Source: Streptomyces sp. SAI-135
Lineage (GTDB): Bacteria > Actinomycetota > Actinomycetes > Streptomycetales > Streptomycetaceae
Reading direction: 5' to 3'
DNA length: 64,000 nt
Assembly (NCBI RefSeq): GCF_029893805.1
Contig: NZ_JARXYP010000002.1
Location: 6,200,001 to 6,264,000 of the forward strand
Positions 1 to 8,268 of this stretch are shown in pieces (positions within the stretch are counted from its first letter, which is position 1; each line of letters begins with the position of its first letter). Position numbers and translations under genes: made by a program. A model generated the notes under the pieces. It was not told where the DNA came from and searched no databases. It was given only the letters and a program-made list of their open reading frames with translations.

Positions 1-223
1 CGTCGGTCGCGAGGTCGTGGCCGGCGACGGTGGCCGCGCCGCCGGTGGGTTCGAGCAGGGTCGTGAGCATCCGGAGCGTGGTGGTCTTCCCGGCGCCGTT
101 GGGGCCGAGGAAGCCGAGGATCTCACCCTCGCGGACGGTCAGATCGATACCGCGCACGGCTTCCACGGGGCCGCGCCGGGTCTGGAAGGTACGGGCGAGC
201 GAGGCCGTACTGATGATGGGCAT
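1..223 (-). CDS. ABC transporter ATP-binding protein, N-terminal part (cut by window edge)
   Basis: The gene starts at the ATG read from 223 downward and runs off the left edge, so only about 74 residues are visible. They contain a Walker A motif, GPNGAGKTT, near residue 44, preceded by the VRGIDLTVREGEILGFLG stretch typical of DrrA-type (daunorubicin-resistance/ABC-2) export ATPases. The product should energise an ABC-2 exporter whose permease would lie to the left. It is divergent from a TetR gene across 79 bases, a layout common for TetR-controlled efflux pumps. The substrate cannot be judged. Confidence 0.88.
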   Translation of the reverse strand, partial: MPIISTASLARTFQTRRGPVEAVRGIDLTVREGEILGFLGPNGAGKTTTLRMLTTLLEPTGGAATVAGHDLATD

Positions 224-236
224 GGGCCAAGAAAAA

Positions 237-247
237 CAGAGTCTCTG
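237..247. promoter_or_regulatory. Candidate TetR operator between divergent ABC and TetR genes
   Basis: An 11-base inverted repeat, CAGAG-T-CTCTG, lies between the two divergent start codons and is the only clear dyad in this short gap. TetR regulators usually bind such a site and repress both neighbours. The dyad is short, so this is inference. Confidence 0.4.
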
Positions 248-302
248 AAAGTTTGCAATGGCCCCAAAATTTAAGACGGCCCATGAAGCTAGCATTTGTC
301 CC

Positions 303-941
303 ATGACAGAGGGGCTCAGGGAGCGGAAGAAGCGCGAGACCAGGCAGCGGATCTCGGACATCGCCACGGGGCTGTTCCTGGAGCACGGTTTCGTCACGGT
401 GACGATCGCCGAGGTGGCGGACGCCGCCGACGTGTCCGTGAACACCGTCTACAACTACTTCCCGACCAAGGAGGACCTCTTCCTCGACCGGAGCAAGGGC
501 GTCGTCGACCGCCTCTCTCGCTGGGTGCGCGGGCGGGACGTGGGCGAGTCGGCGGCGGCGGCCGTACTGAGGGAACTGCGCGACGAGGTCGAGGCGGTCT
601 CGCCCCGGGTCGGCCTGATGCCGGGCTATGACCGTTTCATGCGGGTCATCCACGACGCACCCCCGCTCCGCTCCCGGCTGTGGAGCATCCAGCAGGAAGT
701 CCAGGAGAACCTGGAGACGACCCTCCGGGAGGAGACGGGTGCCGCGCCCGACGATCCGCTGCCCGCCCTGATCGCGGGTCAGATCAACTGGATCCACCAG
801 ACGGTCATGGGCAGCATCGGACGCGAGATGGTCGCAGGGCGCGAACCGGACGAAGTGTCACGAGAGACACTCGCGCTCCTCGACGACATGGAGGAGTTGT
901 TGAGCGACAAGGTGCTCAACTACGCCGTACGAGACCACTGA
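303..941 (+). CDS. TetR-family transcriptional regulator
   Basis: A 212-residue one-component regulator. The helix-turn-helix is clear near residues 30-65, with TIAEVADAADVSVNTVYNYF followed by PTKEDLF, the standard TetR signature. The C-terminal ligand-binding domain is all helical and unassigned. I chose the ATG at 303 because the upstream in-frame extension from 258 adds 15 residues not expected in this family. It is divergent from the ABC exporter gene at 1-223 and probably represses it and itself through the dyad at 237-247. Confidence 0.9.
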   Translation: MTEGLRERKKRETRQRISDIATGLFLEHGFVTVTIAEVADAADVSVNTVYNYFPTKEDLFLDRSKGVVDRLSRWVRGRDVGESAAAAVLRELRDEVEAVSPRVGLMPGYDRFMRVIHDAPPLRSRLWSIQQEVQENLETTLREETGAAPDDPLPALIAGQINWIHQTVMGSIGREMVAGREPDEVSRETLALLDDMEELLSDKVLNYAVRDH

Positions 942-1081
942 TGACGCCCGCCGGTGTGATGTCCGTCAGATGAGACGTGACGCGCATTACTAACCGGTCA
1001 CACAGCCCTTCCCGAGCGCTAGTGTCCGCCGCAGAGACAACGTAAACAGGGCGTAAGGCGTTTCAAAGGGGAGTCGCAACA

Positions 1082-1930
1082 GTGGCACGGAAGCTTGCCG
1101 TCATCGGCGCCGGCTTGATGGGTTCCGGCATCGCTCAGGTCTCCGCCCAGGCGGGCTGGGACGTGGTTCTGAGGGACGTCACCGACGAGGCGCTGAAACG
1201 CGGTACCGACGGCATCAAGGCTTCGTACGACAGGTTCGTCGGCAAGGGCAGGCTGGAGGCGCACGACGCCGACGCGGCCCTCGCCCGGATCACCGCGACC
1301 ACCGATCTGGACGCGGCCGCCGACGCCGATGTCGTCGTCGAGGCCGTGTTCGAGAAGCTGGAGGTCAAGCACGAGATCTTCCGCGCGCTCGACAAGATCG
1401 TGCGCCCGGACACCGTGCTCGCCTCCAACACCTCCGCGATCCCGATCACCAAGATCGCGGCGGCCACCGAGCGCCCGGAGCGGGTCGTCGGCGTGCACTT
1501 CTTCTCGCCGGTGCCGATGATGCAGCTCGTCGAGCTGGTCCGCGGCTACAAGACGAGCGACGAAACCCTCGCCACCGCGCGGGAGTTCGCCGAGTCCGTC
1601 GGCAAGACCTGCATCGTCGTGAACCGGGACGTGGCGGGGTTCGTGACCACCCGTCTCATCTCCGCCCTCGTCGTCGAGGCGACCAAGCTCTACGAGTCGG
1701 GCGTCGCGACCGCCGAGGACATCGACCTCGCCTGCAAGCTGGGCTTCGGCCACGCCATGGGCCCGCTCGCCACGGCGGACCTGACCGGCGTCGACATCCT
1801 GCTGCACGCGACCAGCAACATCTACACCGAGTCCCAGGACGAGAAGTTCGCCCCGCCGGAGCTGATGCGCCGGATGGTGGACGCCGGTGACATCGGACGC
1901 AAGAGCGGGCAGGGCTTCTACAAGCACTGA
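1082..1930 (+). CDS. 3-hydroxybutyryl-CoA dehydrogenase (3-hydroxyacyl-CoA dehydrogenase family)
   Basis: NAD(P)-dependent (S)-3-hydroxyacyl-CoA dehydrogenase of 282 residues, the usual size for the single-function enzyme. It interconverts acetoacetyl-CoA and 3-hydroxybutyryl-CoA in butyrate and ethylmalonyl-CoA type metabolism. A Rossmann motif GAGLMGSG sits at residues 9-16. Catalytic-type residues are visible as Ser118 (NTSAI), His139 (GVHFFSP) and Glu151 (QLVELV). The position often Asn in GFIVNRL is Thr in the local GFVTTRL. The GTG start follows AAGGGGAG at a good distance. The gene stands alone; the 140-base gap upstream contains GTGAC-N15-GTCAC at 977-1001, which may be regulatory. 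Confidence 0.92.
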   Translation: MARKLAVIGAGLMGSGIAQVSAQAGWDVVLRDVTDEALKRGTDGIKASYDRFVGKGRLEAHDADAALARITATTDLDAAADADVVVEAVFEKLEVKHEIFRALDKIVRPDTVLASNTSAIPITKIAAATERPERVVGVHFFSPVPMMQLVELVRGYKTSDETLATAREFAESVGKTCIVVNRDVAGFVTTRLISALVVEATKLYESGVATAEDIDLACKLGFGHAMGPLATADLTGVDILLHATSNIYTESQDEKFAPPELMRRMVDAGDIGRKSGQGFYKH

Positions 1931-2101
1931 CGGCTTTTTCCGTCCCCGTAACCGCACAAGCCCCACGAGTTTCACACTCTGGGGTGAATTCGGTATCGGT
2001 TCGCTTACAGACGGCAACCTCCGACCGCTCCGCGCAGTCAGAGGTGTCATCACTGGACATTCAGATTCGTGGAGTACTGCACGCACTCACGGGGAGCGCA
2101 T

Positions 2102-2425
2102 ATGTACATCAGGGGCGACCACGCCGAGCTGGTCGTCGGGGGCCGCCTCGACGTCCGCAGCGCGGCGGACGCCCGTACGGTCCTGCACTCGGCCGTCGAC
2201 GACGGAGTCGGCGACCTGGTGCTGGACCTGTCCGAGCTGGACTCCTGGGACGCCACCGGTCTCGGGGTGATCATGGGGGCCCACCGCAGGGCCGGGCGCT
2301 GCGGCCGCCGGCTGGTGCTGCGCGACGTACCGCCGCAGATGCAACGCCTCCTGGTCGCCACCCGGCTGCACCGGATCCTGGCGATCGAGGGCGGCATCGG
2401 CGTGGAGTCGCTGCCCCGCGTCTGA
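2102..2425 (+). CDS. STAS-domain protein (anti-sigma-factor antagonist type)
   Basis: A 107-residue single STAS domain of the SpoIIAA/RsbV/BldG class, whose members bind anti-sigma factors and are switched off by phosphorylation of a Ser in a D-S-[ST]-G-L-G motif. Here the motif reads DSWDATGLGV, so the position equivalent to SpoIIAA Ser58 is Ala, followed by Thr. The protein may be constitutively active or phosphorylated on the Thr. The ATG at 2102 with GGGGAG upstream fits the start of the domain; a GTG at 2069 would add 11 residues. No anti-sigma kinase gene is adjacent, so the partner is unknown. Confidence 0.85.
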   Translation: MYIRGDHAELVVGGRLDVRSAADARTVLHSAVDDGVGDLVLDLSELDSWDATGLGVIMGAHRRAGRCGRRLVLRDVPPQMQRLLVATRLHRILAIEGGIGVESLPRV

Positions 2426-2655
2426 CCCGGGCCGACGTGGCGAAACGCAGGTCCCGCGCAATCCTCACGAGACTGTGACGTCTCGGACGGCGCGGTACCC
2501 CGGGCTGTCGTAGATACTGTGCGAAGGTTTAGGGTTCGGTCGCCCGCTGTCTGCATCCCTTCCAGCGGGCCCGGACCAGAAGCGACAGCGCGGTGTGCTG
2601 CAGGCCGGGAGGGGCCACTGACGGCACACGAGACGCTTTTGGGGGGCTTGAACCT

Positions 2656-5178
2656 ATGGACCCGAACAACCGGGGACCCGAGGAGTACGGCCATGACGAC
2701 GACGGCGGTTCGCCGCGTCAGCGGCCTCCCAGGGACTCCCTCACATCCGACTTCGGCCAGCACTCGCCCGCGCTCGCCCGCACCGTGCAGCTCGTCGCCG
2801 GCGACTTCCTGCTCACCGTCAACCCCGTCGACGGCAGCGAGATAGAGGCCTGCCCGCCCGGCGAGCGCCCTGGACGGCCCGAGAAGTTCGGCGCCGCGGA
2901 ACGCGCGGAGGTGGACCGCGCGGCCCGCCCGCCCGTCCCGCCCGGACCCACCCGCACCGCGCTGCCCCTCCTGGCCCGCCAGGACGAGCGCGAGCGACTC
3001 GTACGGCTGCTCGCCCGCGGCCGCTCGGTGCGCCTGACCGGCCCGGCAGGATCCGGCCGCACCAGCCTCCTCGACGTCGTCGCCGAGGACTGCTCGGACC
3101 TCGCCCCCGACGGCGTGGTCCGTCTCACCGGCTTCAACCGCACGGCGAACGAGCTGCTGTACGACCTCTTCTACGCCGTCTTCGACGCGCCCCTGCACCG
3201 CCCCGACCGCGAGGAGCTGCTCTCCTGCGTCCGGGAGATCGGCGCGGTCGTCGTCCTCGACGACATCGAGTTCGGCGGCGCGGCCCTCGACGAACTGCTG
3301 GACGCCACCCCCGAGTGCGCCTTCGTGATCGGCGCGACGCCCGACGTGCCCGCGCCCTCGGCCGACTCCGCCGTCGAGGAGGTCTTCCTCAGCGGCCTGG
3401 AGCGCGCCGACGGCGTGGAACTCCTGGAGCGTTCCGTCGGCCGGGTGCTGACGGAGGAGGAGGCGAACTGGGCGGGCGACCTCTGGTTCGAGTCCGAGGG
3501 CCTGCCCCTGCGCTTCGTCCAGGCCGGCGCCCTGCTCAGGCAGCGTGACCGGCTGCGGGCCGGGGCCAACGCCGTCGACGAGTTCGGCGTCTTCGCGGAC
3601 GCGGCCCCGATCGACACCCCGTTCGCCCCCGACGAGGGGGAGGAGATACCGCTGCCCGCGCTCGGCGAGGCCGCGGCCCCCGCCCCGCTGCTCGCCTCCC
3701 GGCTCAGCGGGTCCGCCCGCGCCACCCTGCGGTTCGCCGTCGCGCTCGGCGGCGAGGTGCCCCACCAGGCGCACCTGCCCGCGCTGATCGGCGACACCCA
3801 CGCGGACGCCGCCCTCGGCGAGCTCGCGGACTGCGGTCTGGTCTCCCCGGTCGGCTCCCGCTACCGGCTCGCCGCCGGAGTCCTCGCCCAGCTGGAGGCC
3901 GCCGGATACGGCGACGACACCGAGAGCCGCGCCCTCACCGCCGCCCAGCACTACAGCTGGTGGGCCGGGCACCCCTCGGTCACCCCGGAGCGGGTGTGCG
4001 CCGAGGCCGACGCCCTGCTCGCCGCCCTCGCCGTCCTGGTCCCGGGTACCACCGCGCCCGACGAGGGCGAGCAGGCCGTCACCGTGCAGCTGGCCCGCAC
4101 GGCGGCGCCCGCGTTCGCCGCCGGCGGCCACTGGGGCGCCTGGGAGCGTTCGCTGCGGGCCGGTTCCGAGGCCTCCCGGCTCGCCGGGGAGGTGTCCGAA
4201 CAGGCCTACTTCCACCACGAGCTCGGCATCCTCGCCCTCTGCGGCGGACAGCTCGACCGGGCCCGCGCCGAGCTGGAGGCCTCCATCGGCCTGCGCGGCG
4301 CCCTCGCCGACAAGCGCGGCACCGTCGCCGGCCGCCGTGCCCTCACCCTGGTCTCCGACCGGGACGGCAGCGCGCCCGGCCTGGCGGCGGCCCTCGGCGC
4401 GACGGCGGGCGAGGAGGTGCCCGACGCCCGGTACGACGAGTCCGCCTCACCGCCCGGGGGAGTCCCGGCCGCCTTCCCGCCGCTCCAGCCCCCGGCCGAC
4501 TCGCAGACGATCGTCGTCCACCGCTCGCCCACCACGCCCGCGCCCTCCCGCAAGGCCCGCGGCGGACTCAAGGGCCTCGCCAAGCGCAACCTCGTCGCGG
4601 CCGGCGCGGGCGCGCTGCTGGTCGCGGTGCTCGGCACGGTCGTCACCCTGGGCGCCACCTCCGACAACGACCCCAACGCCCCGTCCGACCAGGTCGGCGT
4701 CAACCCGTCGGCCAGCGTCGGCATCGACGACGGCAACCTCGGGGCGGACGTCCCGAAGAACGACGACGGCAAGGGCGACACCGGTACGGCCACCTCCCGT
4801 CCGACCGACCCGGGGCCCGACGGGACGTACGGGACCTCGGACGACCCGACCCCGACGGGCGGCGCTGAGCCCAGCGACGATCCGAGCGGGACGAAGGGGA
4901 CGGGGAGCACGCCGAGTTCGCCGAAGCCGTCGACTCCCAAGCCTTCGACGTCGAAGCCGTCGACACCGTCGACTCCGACGGATCCGGGAACCCCGTCCAC
5001 GTCGCCGACCGGGCCATCGGGCTCACCCACTCCCACGCCCACGCCCACCCCGACCGACACCACCCCGAGCAACTCCACCTCGGCCAGCGGCCCCGCCTCC
5101 ACCGCCCCCGTGGAGTCCAGCTCGGCCAGTGCCCCCGAGAGCGGCACCGCGAGCTCGCCGAGCGGGACGGTCATCTAG
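2656..5178 (+). CDS. P-loop ATPase with single membrane segment and long Ser/Thr/Pro-rich tail
   Basis: An 840-residue protein. Residues about 115-235 form a nucleotide-binding domain with Walker A GPAGSGRTS (near 127-135) and a Walker B-like strand VVVLDDIEF. A long helical region follows (about 300-590), which could be winged-helix/TPR-like as in AAA or STAND ATPases. A hydrophobic segment at about 645-667 (LVAAGAGALLVAVLGTVVTL) is followed by some 170 residues rich in Pro, Ser, Thr and Asp, a typical wall-spanning linker. It looks like a cytoplasmic ATPase anchored in the membrane with an exported tail. I chose the ATG at 2656 because GGGGGG lies 10 bases upstream. Function unknown; it ends at a strong shared terminator. 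Confidence 0.82.
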   Translation: MDPNNRGPEEYGHDDDGGSPRQRPPRDSLTSDFGQHSPALARTVQLVAGDFLLTVNPVDGSEIEACPPGERPGRPEKFGAAERAEVDRAARPPVPPGPTRTALPLLARQDERERLVRLLARGRSVRLTGPAGSGRTSLLDVVAEDCSDLAPDGVVRLTGFNRTANELLYDLFYAVFDAPLHRPDREELLSCVREIGAVVVLDDIEFGGAALDELLDATPECAFVIGATPDVPAPSADSAVEEVFLSGLERADGVELLERSVGRVLTEEEANWAGDLWFESEGLPLRFVQAGALLRQRDRLRAGANAVDEFGVFADAAPIDTPFAPDEGEEIPLPALGEAAAPAPLLASRLSGSARATLRFAVALGGEVPHQAHLPALIGDTHADAALGELADCGLVSPVGSRYRLAAGVLAQLEAAGYGDDTESRALTAAQHYSWWAGHPSVTPERVCAEADALLAALAVLVPGTTAPDEGEQAVTVQLARTAAPAFAAGGHWGAWERSLRAGSEASRLAGEVSEQAYFHHELGILALCGGQLDRARAELEASIGLRGALADKRGTVAGRRALTLVSDRDGSAPGLAAALGATAGEEVPDARYDESASPPGGVPAAFPPLQPPADSQTIVVHRSPTTPAPSRKARGGLKGLAKRNLVAAGAGALLVAVLGTVVTLGATSDNDPNAPSDQVGVNPSASVGIDDGNLGADVPKNDDGKGDTGTATSRPTDPGPDGTYGTSDDPTPTGGAEPSDDPSGTKGTGSTPSSPKPSTPKPSTSKPSTPSTPTDPGTPSTSPTGPSGSPTPTPTPTPTDTTPSNSTSASGPASTAPVESSSASAPESGTASSPSGTVI

Positions 5179-5194
5179 GAGCAGGGACACACAG

Positions 5195-5227
5195 GAGGGC
5201 CGGGTCCGTCACACGGACCCGGCCCTC
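5195..5227. terminator. Bidirectional intrinsic terminator
   Basis: A perfect 15-bp stem (5195-5209 with 5213-5227) with a 3-base loop sits in the 73-base gap between two convergent genes, the ATPase gene and nucS. It should stop transcription from both sides. Confidence 0.85.
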
Positions 5228-5251
5228 GTCCTCGTAGGAGAGAAGGCGCTG

Positions 5252-5923
5252 TCAGAACAGCCGCAGCTTGTCGTCCTCGATGCCCCGCAGCGCGTCGTAG
5301 TCCAGGACCGTGCAGCCGATGCCGCGGTCGGTGGCCAGGACGCGGGCCTGGGGCTTGATCTCCTGGGCGGCGAAGATGCCGCGGACCGGGGCGAGATGGG
5401 GGTCGCGGTTCAACAGGTCGAGATAGCGGGTGAGTTGCTCCACGCCGTCGATCTCGCCGCGCCGCTTGATCTCCACCGCGACGGTCTGTCCCTCGGCGTC
5501 CCGGCACAGGATGTCGACCGGGCCGATGGCCGTCATGTACTCACGGCGGATCAGGGTGTAGCCCTCGCCGAGCGTTTCGATGCGGTCGGCGAGCAGCTCC
5601 TGAAGGTGTGCTTCCACGCCGTCCTTGATCAGGCCGGGGTCGACGCCCAGTTCGTGCGAGGAGTCGTGGAGAACCTCCTCCATCGTGATGATGAGCTTCT
5701 CGCCCGCCTTGTTGATGACGGTCCAGACGCCTTCCTCCTCGCCGGCCCCCTCCTTCAACGTGCAGGGCGGCGACATCCAGTTCAGGGGCTTGTAGGCCCG
5801 GTCGTCGGCGTGGATGGAGACGCTGCCGTCGGCCTTCACCAGGATGAGACGGGGGGCCGAGGGCAGGTGGGCGGTGAGCCGGCCCGCGTAGTCGACGGAA
5901 CACCGGGCAATGACGAGACGCAT
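5252..5923 (-). CDS. nucS: Mismatch-specific endonuclease NucS/EndoMS
   Basis: A 223-residue endonuclease that makes double-strand cuts at mismatched bases and provides mismatch repair in Actinobacteria, which lack MutS/MutL. The C-terminal PD-(D/E)XK nuclease core shows Asp137 (GPVDILC), then Glu151 and Lys153 (VAVEIKRRGEID). The N-terminal half is the dimerisation and DNA-binding domain. The extreme C-terminus, KLRLF, fits the short motif through which NucS contacts the beta clamp. I chose the ATG at 5923 (MRLVIARC), the conserved family start; an upstream ATG would add only three residues. It is monocistronic, convergent with the ATPase gene and divergent from the 6179 gene. Confidence 0.95.
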   Translation of the reverse strand: MRLVIARCSVDYAGRLTAHLPSAPRLILVKADGSVSIHADDRAYKPLNWMSPPCTLKEGAGEEEGVWTVINKAGEKLIITMEEVLHDSSHELGVDPGLIKDGVEAHLQELLADRIETLGEGYTLIRREYMTAIGPVDILCRDAEGQTVAVEIKRRGEIDGVEQLTRYLDLLNRDPHLAPVRGIFAAQEIKPQARVLATDRGIGCTVLDYDALRGIEDDKLRLF

Positions 5924-6178
5924 GGTCGGCAACGCTACTCGACGGGCGCATGTCCACGCGATTCGGCCCGTAAGGCTGTGGAGAAACCCTGTTCACTTGT
6001 GGCCGATTGTGGGCCTGTTGGGAGTGCCCTTTGTTCGCATTCTCCTGGTGCCGTCACGGTCCGTTGCCTACCGTAGTAAACGGGAGGTCGCGAGGCATGT
6101 ACTGAGCGTGTCCGGCAGCGCGGCGTCCCTCATCTGTCCGGCAACCCCTGAGGACTCAGGGGTGCGAGAGGAGAACCC

Positions 6179-6571
6179 ATGTCGCTCGACGTCTCACCGG
6201 CCCTACTCGAGAAGGCCGAGCGAGGCGAGGTCGACGAAGCCGAATTCGTCGACTGCGTCCGGACCTCCCTGCCCTACGCGTGGGAGATGATCAGCTCCCT
6301 GGTGGCCCAGCTGAAGGTCGACGGCGGCAACTTCGCCGACAACCAGACGCCCCCGCCGGACGAGCAGGCACGCGGTCAGCTGCTGCGTGCGCTTGCGAGT
6401 GACGCGATACGCGGCGCGCTGCAGCGGCACTTCGGTGTGCGGCTGGCCTTCCAGAACTGCCACCGGGTGGCGGTGTTCCCGTTGGACTCCTCTGTCGACG
6501 AGACGCTCGTCCGCTTCACCTCGGTGCGCAGTCAGCTGCTGAACCAGTCTCCGGAGTTCCGGGACTGCTGA
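6179..6571 (+). CDS. Conserved Streptomyces hypothetical protein, SCO5389-like
   Basis: A 130-residue soluble protein with no signal or membrane segment. The start is well supported: ATG at 6179 behind AGAGGAG. Its N-terminus (MSLDVSPALLEKAERGEVDEAEF) and a central SLPYAWEMISSLVAQL helix match what I recall of a small conserved actinobacterial family next to nucS. I know of no assigned function. It is divergent from nucS across 255 bases in which I see no strong dyad. Confidence 0.8.
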   Translation: MSLDVSPALLEKAERGEVDEAEFVDCVRTSLPYAWEMISSLVAQLKVDGGNFADNQTPPPDEQARGQLLRALASDAIRGALQRHFGVRLAFQNCHRVAVFPLDSSVDETLVRFTSVRSQLLNQSPEFRDC

Positions 6572-6584
6572 CGCGGCGCCGCTT

Positions 6585-6632
6585 GCTTGCCGCTCCGTAC
6601 GCGGGAGGTGCATCAGTACCGGGGCGGCAAGC
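6585..6632. terminator. Possible terminator or hairpin between convergent genes
   Basis: GCTTGCCGC (6585-6593) and GCGGCAAGC (6624-6632) are perfect complements flanking a 30-base loop, in the short gap between two convergent genes. The long loop and absence of a T-run make this a weak terminator call. Confidence 0.35.
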
Positions 6633-6657
6633 TCCCGCCGGACAGGGTTGTCTCGTT

Positions 6658-7686
6658 TCAGGTCAGGTTCGGCAGCACTTCCGCACCCAGCCGCCGTACG
6701 TTCTCCTCGGTGGCCGCCAGGTCTCCCGAGCCCTCGACGAGCAGGGCGAAGCGGGAGACGCCCGTCCGTTCGCTGGTCGCCGCGAGGCGGTCGGCGGCGA
6801 GCCGCGGGGTCCCCACCGGGTGCAGTCCGCAGAGCAGTTCGGTGTAGGCCACCGGATCGCGCATCTGCCGTGCGCGGCCGTCGACGGTGATGTGGGCGCC
6901 GAGCCCCTGCCTGAGCCAGCCCGGCATCGCCTTCATCAGCGTCTCCACCGCGTCGGTGCGCCGGTCCGCGAGCTGGCAGACACCGGCCGACACGTGCGGC
7001 GCGTCCAGCACCTTCTCCGGCGGGTGGCCGGCGGCGCGCGCCTGCCTGCGCCACAGCGCGACCATCTCCGCCTTCTCCTCGTCCCCGACGTGCATCCCGA
7101 GCAGCATCGGCAGCCCGCGCTCGGCGGCCAGCCGGACACTCGCAGGGGAGGTGCAGGCGACGATCACCTCGGGTCCTTCCGTCTCCGTGAGCGCCTCCGA
7201 CGGCCGCGGTACGACCGGCACTTCGCGGAAGCGGAAGCGCTCGCCGTCCGCCCCGACGGACGGCTCGCGCAACCACCGCACCAGCAGATCGAGTGATTCC
7301 GGGAACCCCTTCTCGTACGCGTCCAGACCCGAGCCGAACACCTCCAGGTCGACCCACGGCCCGCCGCGCCCCAGGCCCAGCGAGAAGCGTCCGCCGCTCG
7401 TCAGGTGCAGCAGCGCGGCCTGCTCGCCGAGCTGAACGGGGTGCACCGTGGGCAGCACGCTCACGGCGGTGCCGACCCGGATGCGACGCGTGCGGCCCAG
7501 CAGTAAGGCGGCGAGGGTGATCGCCGACGGGCAGGTGCCGTACGGCACGAAATGGTGTTCTGCCAGCCAGACCGCGTCGAGTCCGGCCTCCTCCGCGACC
7601 TCGGCCGAGCGGACCGCGCGGTGCAGCGCCTCCCCCTGGCCCTGCCCCGGGAACTGGGCCGCCAACACGAAACTTCCAACGTGCAT
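6658..7686 (-). CDS. Luciferase-like (LLM class) flavin-dependent oxidoreductase
   Basis: A 342-residue member of the bacterial luciferase/F420 reductase superfamily, normally a TIM-barrel enzyme using FMNH2 or F420. Diagnostic segments are visible: GLDAVWLAEHHF, then RRIRVGTAVSVLPTVHPVQL, then GGRFSLGLGRGG. The substrate is unknown. The start ATG at 7686 has AGGAAA nine bases upstream. It is convergent with the 6179 gene and divergent from the zinc-site protein at 7910. Confidence 0.9.
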   Translation of the reverse strand: MHVGSFVLAAQFPGQGQGEALHRAVRSAEVAEEAGLDAVWLAEHHFVPYGTCPSAITLAALLLGRTRRIRVGTAVSVLPTVHPVQLGEQAALLHLTSGGRFSLGLGRGGPWVDLEVFGSGLDAYEKGFPESLDLLVRWLREPSVGADGERFRFREVPVVPRPSEALTETEGPEVIVACTSPASVRLAAERGLPMLLGMHVGDEEKAEMVALWRRQARAAGHPPEKVLDAPHVSAGVCQLADRRTDAVETLMKAMPGWLRQGLGAHITVDGRARQMRDPVAYTELLCGLHPVGTPRLAADRLAATSERTGVSRFALLVEGSGDLAATEENVRRLGAEVLPNLT

Positions 7687-7834
7687 GTGCTTTTCCTGCT
7701 TCCTTGGCTCCGACACGGAGCTCCCCCACACGGCATAACCGCCTGACACGTGCCGAGGACACGGCCTGGCGGGGAGATTTGCCGATTGTCTGCAGAATGG
7801 GTCGCCCCGGAGGGGGACTTGTGGGGGTTGGTGC

Positions 7835-7865
7835 CCTACGCGTACCCCGCCGTGTCCCGCGTAGG
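7835..7865. promoter_or_regulatory. Inverted repeat upstream of the zinc-site protein gene
   Basis: CCTACGCG (7835-7842) and CGCGTAGG (7858-7865) form a perfect 8-bp dyad with 15 bases between the arms, in the 223-base divergent gap. It could be an operator or a 5'-UTR hairpin. Nothing else clear is seen in this gap. Confidence 0.3.
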
Positions 7866-7909
7866 CTGGACACGGTCCCTGCTTCCTGTATAGCCCCGTG
7901 AGGTGTCCT

Positions 7910-8251
7910 GTGTCCCCGCGTCGCAACCGACCCAAGGGTTCCGGTTCGTCGGACTCGGCCGGCCGGAGTGCCGAGGACGACCGTTCCGGCCGGTACGGCG
8001 GCTTCCAGTCCTCGACGCACTGGCAGGGCGAGGACTGGAACGTCCGGCATGTGGCGGGGGCGAGCGCGCAGGGCAAGACGTACCGCTGCCCGGGCTGCGA
8101 CCAGATGATCCCGGACGGCGTCCCGCACGTGGTGGCCTGGCCGGACCACTCGGGCGTCGACGAGCGCAGACACTGGCACAAGGCGTGCTGGAACGCGCGG
8201 GACCGCCGCACCACGCGGGTGCAGCGGTCCCGTAACGCGCCGAAGTTCTGA
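7910..8251 (+). CDS. Small Cys/His-rich (probable zinc-binding) protein
   Basis: A 113-residue basic protein. A central CPGCDQMIPDG followed by HVVAWPDH and HWHKACW suggests a C-x2-C ... H-x2-C zinc site resembling a treble-clef or HNH-like knuckle. Homologues are often annotated, without good reason, as ATP/GTP-binding; no P-loop is present. I preferred the GTG at 7910 because GAGG lies six bases upstream; another GTG at 7898 would add four residues. Function unknown. Confidence 0.75.
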   Translation: MSPRRNRPKGSGSSDSAGRSAEDDRSGRYGGFQSSTHWQGEDWNVRHVAGASAQGKTYRCPGCDQMIPDGVPHVVAWPDHSGVDERRHWHKACWNARDRRTTRVQRSRNAPKF

Positions 8252-8268
8252 GCCTCGAAGGGGCTCCT

